Shown in pieces: positions 58,799 to 64,000 of a DNA stretch of 64,000 bases. The DNA is taken from positions 1 to 64,000 of IMG/VR virus record IMGVR_UViG_3300036826_000261, one strand, 5' to 3'. The notes under the pieces were generated by a model that was not told the origin of the DNA, did not search any database, and was given only the letters and a program-made list of their open reading frames with translations. Each line of letters opens with the position of its first letter. Position 1 is the stretch's first letter. The translations under genes were made by a program, and so were the position numbers. The DNA comes from a virus.

Positions 58799-59595
58799 GC
58801 GAACCGATCAATCCGCTGGTCGTCGATCTGTCGCACTGGGATTTGGCGGACGACTATGACGCGGTGAAAGCTGCCGGCATTGTCGGCGTGATTTTCAAGG
58901 CGACCGAAGGCCAGAGTTACACCGACGCTACCTATGTGCAGCAGCAGCAGGCGGCGAAGAAAGCCGGCCTGAAATGGGGCGCCTATCACTTCGCCGACGG
59001 CAGCGACGTCGATGGTCAGGTGGACAACTTCATGAACTTCGCCTGCCCCGATCCCGATGAGCTGTTCTGTCTCGACTGGGAGGACAATCCCGGCGGCAGC
59101 AAGATGTCGCTCGATCAGGTCAAGGATTGGATCACCCAAGTCGAAAACCGGCTGGAACGGCCGGGCGAGTGCGTGCTGTACGGCGGCAACACCATCAAGG
59201 AAGCGCTCGACGAAGCCGATGAGTTTTTATCGCAGCGCCGGCTGTGGCTGTGCCAGTACGGCAGCGATCCGTCGTGGCCGGACACCTGGGACATCTACTG
59301 GCTGTGGCAGTACACCGATGGCGAGTACGGCCCGGCGCCGCACGCGATCGACGGCATCGGTCCGTGCGACATCAATTCCTACAGCGGTCCAACCGAGCAG
59401 TTGATCGCGGAATGGGCGGCAGGCCACGCGCAGCCGGCACCGCCGCCGCGACCGCCGCAGCCGTCGATCGATCAGGTCAACGTCCTGATCGCGGCGCCGG
59501 CCGGCGTGGTGGTCAAGGTGCGGCAATTGCAGCTCGGTCACGGCCTGTCACGCAAGACCTTCAAGGAGCTGCGCCAGCAGGAAGCCAATCCTTAA
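58795..59595 (+). CDS. Endolysin 2: GH25 muramidase
   Basis: The 266-residue protein has the GH25 barrel motifs VVDLSHWD at the N-terminus, FKATEGQSYTD, WGAYHFAD, the catalytic pair in FCLDWED and a closing YWLWQYTDGEYG. It cuts the glycan chain of peptidoglycan, complementing the amidase. A Pro-rich linker and a short helical tail follow the barrel (about 210-266). Confidence 0.9.
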   Translation: MSEPINPLVVDLSHWDLADDYDAVKAAGIVGVIFKATEGQSYTDATYVQQQQAAKKAGLKWGAYHFADGSDVDGQVDNFMNFACPDPDELFCLDWEDNPGGSKMSLDQVKDWITQVENRLERPGECVLYGGNTIKEALDEADEFLSQRRLWLCQYGSDPSWPDTWDIYWLWQYTDGEYGPAPHAIDGIGPCDINSYSGPTEQLIAEWAAGHAQPAPPPRPPQPSIDQVNVLIAAPAGVVVKVRQLQLGHGLSRKTFKELRQQEANP

Positions 59596-59635
59596 AACTA
59601 CATGAGCGCCTCGGGGGTACCGGGAGCTGACTGCC

Positions 59636-59950
59636 ATGTACACGCCAGAGCTGGCGCGACGCACCATCGTGGTGCTCGCGATGCTCGTCGTATTGGCCTC
59701 CGGCAGCGTGCGCGGTGATTCGCCTCTGCATCTGATTCACGTGCACGGCCCGGACGGCGAGCAGGAAATCGACGTCAATGTGCAGGAGATTTCCTCGATC
59801 CGACAGCCGCGCGAGAACACCGAACAGCATTTCGCCAAGGGTATGAACTGCATGATCTACATGACCAACGGCAAGTTCATTCCGACATCGGAAACTTGCA
59901 AAGAGATCGTGAAGTTGATCGCCGCACTCGATGCGACGACCGACAAGTAA
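59636..59950 (+). CDS. FlbD-like small exported protein 2, 104 aa
   Basis: A signal peptide (ARRTIVVLAMLVVLASGSVRG) precedes a domain like that of the gene at 58556 (IHVHGPDGEQEIDVNVQEIS; GMNCMIYMTNGKFIPTSETCKEIVKLI), including the conserved Cys in each copy. It is the second of a paralogous pair flanking the GH25 gene, and the signal peptide places it in the periplasm. Confidence 0.65.
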   Translation: MYTPELARRTIVVLAMLVVLASGSVRGDSPLHLIHVHGPDGEQEIDVNVQEISSIRQPRENTEQHFAKGMNCMIYMTNGKFIPTSETCKEIVKLIAALDATTDK

Positions 59951-59953
59951 TTC

Positions 59954-60418
59954 ATGGGGGTGCCAGTGGAGCAACTGGAGATCACGTTCGGTGGTCCGCT
60001 GCGCATTGTCGTGGAGCAACCGCAGCCGACCGACATCACAGCCCGGCTGACAATCATCATCAACGGTTTCAAGATCACAGGAGAACGCCTGATGTACACG
60101 CTGCCCGTCGATCATTTCGCGCAAATGGAAGTCTCTTACGTCGATGCCAAGGGCAACCCGGCCGAGATCGACGGCCCGGTGACGTGGCAGTCGTCGGACG
60201 ACACGGTCGTAACGCTCGATGTCGATCAGTCGGATTCCTCGATCGTCAAGGTGACGCCGGTCGGCAAGATCGGACAGGTGCAGATCACCGCGACCGCAGA
60301 CGCCGATCTCGGCGCCGGTGTCAAAACCCTGGTCACGCCATGCGATATCGAAGTTGTCGCCGGAGAGGCAGTTGCCGGCACCATCCAGCCGCTCGGTGAG
60401 CCTCAGCCGATCGGATAA
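59954..60418 (+). CDS. Ig-like (Big2-type) protein, 154 aa
   Basis: PVDHFAQMEVSYVDAKGNPAEIDGPVTWQSSDDTVVTLD and KVTPVGKIGQVQITATADAD form a bacterial Ig-like domain with the usual W-S-S-D and V-T-P pattern. Such domains occur on phage surfaces and bind sugars weakly. The ribosome site is poor. It lies at the end of the lysis/late operon and may be a capsid decoration protein. Confidence 0.65.
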   Translation: MGVPVEQLEITFGGPLRIVVEQPQPTDITARLTIIINGFKITGERLMYTLPVDHFAQMEVSYVDAKGNPAEIDGPVTWQSSDDTVVTLDVDQSDSSIVKVTPVGKIGQVQITATADADLGAGVKTLVTPCDIEVVAGEAVAGTIQPLGEPQPIG

Positions 60419-60443
60419 CTCTGAACCAGCAAAGGAGACTTGA

Positions 60444-61178
60444 ATGGCGACCATGTCGAAAAAGGCAATCATCACCTGGGAGACCGACGACGGCAGCGGG
60501 CCGCCGGTCGGCATCTGGCCGGAGCCGGGCTATCCGGCGCACCCGATTGCGCCGGGCGGACCGCCGCCGGGCGTGTGGCCGGGACCGGGCTATCCGGCGC
60601 ACCCGATCGTGATTCCGCCGGACAAGCCCGGTGAGCCGCCGACCGTGATCTGGCCGGGGCCGGGCTATCCGGCGCATCCGATCGCGCCGGGCGGACCACC
60701 GCCGGGTTATTGGGGTGGCGTGGCGCCGCCGTTGCCGACACATCCGATCGCACCGGGTGGACCGCCGCCGGGCATCTGGCCGGGGCCGGGCGTGCCGACG
60801 CCGCCGATCCATTATCCGCCGATCATCTGGCCGCAGCCGCCGGAGGGCGGACCGCCGATCGCGATCGATCCGGGACATCCCGAACATCCGATCGTAATTC
60901 CGACACCGCCCGGCACGGTGTGGCCGCCGGATGCATCTATCGAGCATCCGATCGTGCTGCCGCTGCCGCCGGAAATCTGGCCGAAGCCGGGGGTGCCGAC
61001 GCATCCGATCGTGATTCCGCCGGAGCAGCCACCGGAGAAGCCGCAACTGATCACGTGGTATGCCGGCTGGTCGGACAAGACCGGTTGGGTCGTGGTCGGC
61101 GTGCCGAACGTGCCGCATCCGACGCCGTCGAAGGCCGGCGGACCGGGCGGACCGGGCGGGCCGAAGAAAGGGCCATGA
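60444..61178 (+). CDS. Proline-rich repeat protein, 244 aa
   Basis: About nine degenerate copies of WPGPGYPAHPIAPGGPPPG-type units make up residues 20-200, followed by a folded tail (LITWYAGWSDKTGWVVVGVPNVPHP) and a Gly/Pro/Lys end. It looks like an extended polyproline stalk. Proteins of this type are frequent in rhizobial phages near the lysis genes; the function is unknown. Last gene before a terminator. Confidence 0.65.
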   Translation: MATMSKKAIITWETDDGSGPPVGIWPEPGYPAHPIAPGGPPPGVWPGPGYPAHPIVIPPDKPGEPPTVIWPGPGYPAHPIAPGGPPPGYWGGVAPPLPTHPIAPGGPPPGIWPGPGVPTPPIHYPPIIWPQPPEGGPPIAIDPGHPEHPIVIPTPPGTVWPPDASIEHPIVLPLPPEIWPKPGVPTHPIVIPPEQPPEKPQLITWYAGWSDKTGWVVVGVPNVPHPTPSKAGGPGGPGGPKKGP

Positions 61179-61220
61179 CGTCGCCGTAAACAACCGTTTC
61201 AACCTTCCTCCCTAGACTTG

Positions 61221-61257
61221 AGCCGGGTGGCCCTCCAAGCGCCCGGCTTTCTTTTTT
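61221..61257 (+). terminator. Rho-independent terminator of the late operon
   Basis: AGCCGGG (61221-61227) pairs with CCCGGCT (61242-61248) and is followed by TTTCTTTTTT. It ends the late transcript 43 bases after the Pro-rich protein gene. Confidence 0.85.
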
Positions 61258-61277
61258 GCCTGCACGATGTTTTTGCC

Positions 61278-61304
61278 GGCGAAAAATTTTCTTGACTTTT
61301 CGCC
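61278..61304. promoter_or_regulatory. Operator/promoter candidate of the right early module
   Basis: GGCGAAAA (61278-61285) and TTTTCGCC (61297-61304) are a perfect 8-base inverted repeat enclosing attttcttgac, which contains a TTGAC -35-like word. It lies between the late terminator and the first gene of the next module, where a promoter is required. Confidence 0.45.
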
Positions 61305-61362
61305 AAACCCGTCGCTCGCTTCCCGGATTCGTAAAATCAAAATGCTAAAGGGAGAGAAGCAA

Positions 61363-62241
61363 ATGGCGAAAAAGGCACCCGTCAGTGAAATCATCGAAAT
61401 CCAAGCTATCGAAATGGCGTCGCTGGATTTCCATGTGGTCGGCACCAGCCCGTTCATCATGCATCGCTTCAGTCAGAAGGCGTGGCAGGAATTGCTGCTG
61501 CCGTCGATCCGCGAAAACCGCGCTAGTCTCGAACAGAAGCTCAAGCATGATCCGTATGCAGAATTTCGTGGCGCGTTCTATCGCAACAGCAATCCGCGCG
61601 CCAAGACGGCGTACCATATTCCAAACGGCGCGTTTCACGGCGCGATCGCCAGCGCCGCGCTCGACATGCCGGGTGCCAAGAAGGCGCAGATCGAGCGGTT
61701 GACCAAGATCACCAGCGTCAACATCGAACTGTATGGCATCCCGAAAATCTTTTGCAGCATGGTGCGTAACAGCGACATCTCGCGCACGCCAGATGTGCGC
61801 ACCCGGCCGATCTTCCCGCGCTGGGCGTGCACGGTTTCGGTGCGCTACGCGAAGAACGCGTTGACGGCCAAAGCCGTCGCCAATCTGTTCGGCGCGGCGG
61901 GCGAGATCATCGGCATCGGTGATTGGCGCGGTCAGAAGGGCGGACCGTTCGGCGCGTTCCGCACCAACGTGTCGGTGAACGATAAAGAGTTCAAGAGCAT
62001 CTTGAAGGAAGGCCGCGTCGCGCAATTGAAAGCTTACGACAAACCGTTGTTCTACGATGAAGACACGGAAGAAATTTTAACGTGGTTCGCCACCGAGGTG
62101 CGCCGCCGTGAGTTGGAAGGCAAGATGCGCAGCGATAACGTCAAGGAGTTTCGCGTTATCACCGAGCGCGGCAAGGAGCGCGGCAACGGCGAGTTGGTGA
62201 GCCTTGACGACAAGCGGCGGACCCGTCGAAAGGCCGCGTGA
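61363..62241 (+). CDS. Conserved phage protein with RAMP-like glycine-rich loop, 292 aa
   Basis: The protein begins with a strand (MASLDFHVVGTSPFIMHRFS). Helical stretches and ISRTPDVRTRPIFPRWACTVSVRY come next. It then has GAAGEIIGIGDWRGQKGG followed by PFGAFR, a glycine-rich loop similar to those of RAMP/Cas7-type RRM folds. It ends in a basic RGKERGNGELVSLDDKRRTRRK tail. Relatives are common in phages without known function. Binding of single-stranded nucleic acid is a reasonable guess. The ribosome site is gggagag. Confidence 0.6.
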   Translation: MAKKAPVSEIIEIQAIEMASLDFHVVGTSPFIMHRFSQKAWQELLLPSIRENRASLEQKLKHDPYAEFRGAFYRNSNPRAKTAYHIPNGAFHGAIASAALDMPGAKKAQIERLTKITSVNIELYGIPKIFCSMVRNSDISRTPDVRTRPIFPRWACTVSVRYAKNALTAKAVANLFGAAGEIIGIGDWRGQKGGPFGAFRTNVSVNDKEFKSILKEGRVAQLKAYDKPLFYDEDTEEILTWFATEVRRRELEGKMRSDNVKEFRVITERGKERGNGELVSLDDKRRTRRKAA

Positions 62242-62735
62242 TGGCGAAAGCCACCAAACACGACCGCATCAAAGCGGCGTTGGAAGCGATCAGGCGCTCG
62301 CATCGCGGGCGCTTGACGGCGCGGGCCGTGGTCGAGGCGGCCAAAAATCCTAGGCACCCGTTGCACAGTGAATTTGAATGGAACAACCAGAAAGCAGCGG
62401 ATCAGCAACGCTTGGAGCGTGCGCGCGAACTAATCAGATACGTCACGGTCGTGGTCGTTGATGCAACGCGTAAAGTCGAAACACGATTTTATGCGCACGA
62501 TCCGCGAACGCCGCATCGTGAAGGCTATGTCAGCATCTTGGAGATGAACCGCCGCGATGCTGAACAAGATGTGGTCAACGCTATCGCGATCTGTCAATCG
62601 ACGATCGATCGCGCGCTCAGCAAAGCGGAATTTCTCAGCGCGAAGCATCGTGGTGTTTCACGATTGTTGAAAAATGCAGTTGCTACCCTTGCCGCCGCGC
62701 ATGATCTGCTCGAAGGCTCGGCGGCAGCGGCGTGA
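62241..62735 (+). CDS. Conserved hypothetical protein, 164 aa
   Basis: The N-terminal part (RGRLTARAVVEAAKNPRHPLHSEFEWNN) is a pattern seen in many phage early proteins; EAAKNP.HPLH and FEW recur in that family. The middle is strand-rich (RYVTVVVVDATRKVETRFYAHD) and the C-terminus helical. It overlaps the previous gene by one base. No function is established to my knowledge. A GG-pentad array begins six bases after its stop. Confidence 0.65.
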   Translation: MAKATKHDRIKAALEAIRRSHRGRLTARAVVEAAKNPRHPLHSEFEWNNQKAADQQRLERARELIRYVTVVVVDATRKVETRFYAHDPRTPHREGYVSILEMNRRDAEQDVVNAIAICQSTIDRALSKAEFLSAKHRGVSRLLKNAVATLAAAHDLLEGSAAAA

Positions 62736-62740
62736 AGTCA

Positions 62741-62961
62741 TAGGCATGGCAGGCTAGGCAAGGTGCGGCCCGGCCGGAGTAGGTTCGGTGCGGCAAGGCA
62801 GGCATGGCCCGGGAGACGCGGTGAAGCGTGTCCGTGATCTGGTAGCGTCGGGTAAGGCGGCGTTGGATGGGGTGAGGCGAGGCAGGCTTGGTCAGGTCTG
62901 ACGAGACTGGGCGCGGTAGGTTTTGGCGCGGTACGGCAAGGCGTGATGCGGTAAGGCAGGC
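62741..62961 (+). repeat. GG-pentad array, plus orientation, copy 1
   Basis: Starting at TAGGCATGG (62741-62749), this 221-base stretch repeats GG about every five bases: the bases divide as ggcat ggcag gctag gcaag and so on, with degenerate other positions. No perfect unit repeats and no coding signal. It ends where the ATG of the next gene is taken from its own GGCATGG word. Confidence 0.75.
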
Positions 62962-63219
62962 ATGGCCAGAAACACAGCGGATAAGGTTCTCGAAAACAAG
63001 TTGCGGCTGATCGCCAAACGGCGGGGTTTGTTTCTTTCGAAATCCCGTCGTCGCGATCCGTTTGCGCTCGACTTTGGTTATGAGTTGAGAGACGCGCAAC
63101 AGCACGTCATCGAAACAGCGTGCAGTCTTACTCGAATCGAAAACTTGTTAGCTCTCGGTCGGACGGGGCGGAAACGTTTAACAGTCGAAGGATGGCGTCA
63201 CATCATCCTTGGTAAGTAG
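62962..63219 (+). CDS. Small basic protein between arrays, 85 aa
   Basis: MARNTADKVLENKLRLIAKR then RGLFLSKSRRRDPFALDFGY is the pattern of a widespread small protein family (KSRRRDP with Gly-Tyr) of unknown function found in many bacteria and their phages. A helix near the end (IENLLALGRTGRKRLTVEGW) follows. It is clearly more protein-like than the surrounding arrays. Its ATG lies in the upstream array and its stop TAG is the first triplet of the downstream array header. No ribosome site other than array sequence (taaggc) precedes it. Confidence 0.65.
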   Translation: MARNTADKVLENKLRLIAKRRGLFLSKSRRRDPFALDFGYELRDAQQHVIETACSLTRIENLLALGRTGRKRLTVEGWRHIILGK

Positions 63220-64000
63220 GCATGGCAGGCGTGGCCGGGCCGGGTTGTCCCCGGTGTGGCAGAGCATGGCAGCGCAGGGTTGACATGGCAGGGCAGGCAG
63301 GGTCCGTCGTGGTCGCGCGGGATTGGGCGGGGCAAGGCACGGCACGATGCTGGTCTGGCGAGGCGTGGCAGGCATGGCTGGATCAGGCGTGACGAAGCTT
63401 GGTGTAGCTAGGCCGGGTGCAGTGTAGGCATGGCGAGGCAGGCGCGGCGGGACAAGGTCCGATATGGCGTGGCGCGGTCTGGTTCGGTCTGGCCGGGTTT
63501 GGCAGGCAAGGTGCGTCGAGGCCAAACATGGTGTGACAAGGTACGGCGCGGCCTGATCTGGGCTCGACTGGGCAGGCGCGGTGGGTTCTGGCTCGACATG
63601 GTTAGGCGAGGCCCGGTGATGCCCGGCATGTTGAAGTGCGTCCTGGCAGGCGTGGCGGGGGTGCGTGCGAGGCGGGACCGGGCAAGGTCGGGCACGTTAT
63701 ATGGTCTGGCTGGGCACGGCTTGGCGGGTCACGGCAAGGCACGGCCGGCAAGGTTTGTCCGGAACCGGTTTGGCTTGGCGAGATGCGATTAGGCGAGGCG
63801 AAGCGAGGCCGGCTAAGCGTGACTTGGTCGGGTAGACGTGGCCGGGCACGGTAGCGGCGTGGATCGGCCGGCGACGCTAGGCTTGTCGTCGATCGGCATG
63901 ACATGGCGCGGCACGGCGAGGCGTGGTTCGGCCGGCGCGATTAGGTGTGGTCGGAATCGGCATGGCTCGGTGTCGCGTGGTCTGGCGTGGCTCGGCTGGG
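63217..64000 (+). repeat. GG-pentad array, plus orientation, copy 2 (runs off the window)
   Basis: From TAGGCATGG at 63217, about 780 bases continue to the window end with GG every five bases in long in-phase runs (for example catgg cgcgg cacgg cgagg cgtgg ttcgg near 63901-63930). A second header, TAGGCATGG, is at 63425-63433, so at least two units are joined. Open frames through it are a by-product of composition. Nothing else is seen in this stretch. Confidence 0.8.

Noticed and set aside
63408-63792. Open frames of 95-120 codons on both strands through the right-end array
   Set aside because: They follow the five-base rhythm, are dominated by Arg/Gly/Ala, have no ribosome site and exist on both strands at once; composition explains them.
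62741-64000. CRISPR array
   Set aside because: No constant repeat of 20-40 bases, no regular spacers and no cas genes; the period is five bases.

Overview
The window is almost entirely a tailed-phage genome (Caudoviricetes), or an equivalent prophage, of a GC-rich host. Head genes are HK97-like (P27-type small terminase, large terminase, U35 protease, HK97-fold capsid, portal). The tail is contractile and Mu-like (sheath, tube, gpN/gpP/gp45/gp46/gp47/gp48 homologues), so the particle should be a myovirus. No integrase, excisionase or lysogeny repressor cassette was recognised. The host is inferred, not shown: the GC-rich codon use, the rhizobial look of the small Cys-rich secreted proteins and a GH16 glucanase suited to exopolysaccharide point to an alphaproteobacterium of the Bradyrhizobium/Rhodopseudomonas type.

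Layout. 39-5604: primase-helicase, small unknowns, a DNA methyltransferase-like protein, a NusG-like factor and an HNH nuclease. 5605-6498: a 0.9 kb gene-free regulatory stretch with two TTCGGA-N3-TCCGAA palindromes. 6499-10918: packaging genes, interspersed with two minus-strand genes that start back-to-back with terminase subunits. 10925-21148: a homing-endonuclease relic, a first capsid-fold protein, a glycosyltransferase, a frameshifted methyltransferase, two large virion-type proteins (ADP-ribosyltransferase/ParB-like, and GNAT-like), then a protease-capsid fusion. 21214-27738: a second homing endonuclease, terminator, portal, a long collagen-like protein and connector/neck genes. 28147-44995: sheath, tube, a candidate Acb2-type anti-defence gene, a 1574-residue Gly/Ala repeat protein, tail chaperones with a probable -1 frameshift, tape measure and baseplate hub/spike. 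45078-56420: a third homing endonuclease, baseplate wedge genes (one fused to GH16) and a set of duplicated collagen-like fibres. 56428-61178: a Cro/C1-type regulator and a lysis region with two endolysins of different chemistry. After a terminator at 61221-61257, an early-type module (61363-63219) begins and probably continues at the left end (primase) if the genome is circular or circularly permuted.

The feature I could not match to anything known is a family of non-coding arrays in which GG occurs about every five bases (62741-62961, 63217-64000, and inverted copies at 31041-31119 and 38107-38256). They share the header TAGGCATGG, sit only between genes, and one small gene takes its start codon from one array and its stop codon from the next.

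Several genes are broken by one base (amber at 7407, ochre at 11279, apparent single-base insertions near 13943 and 45905). These could be real decay, programmed events or sequence errors; read-level data would decide.
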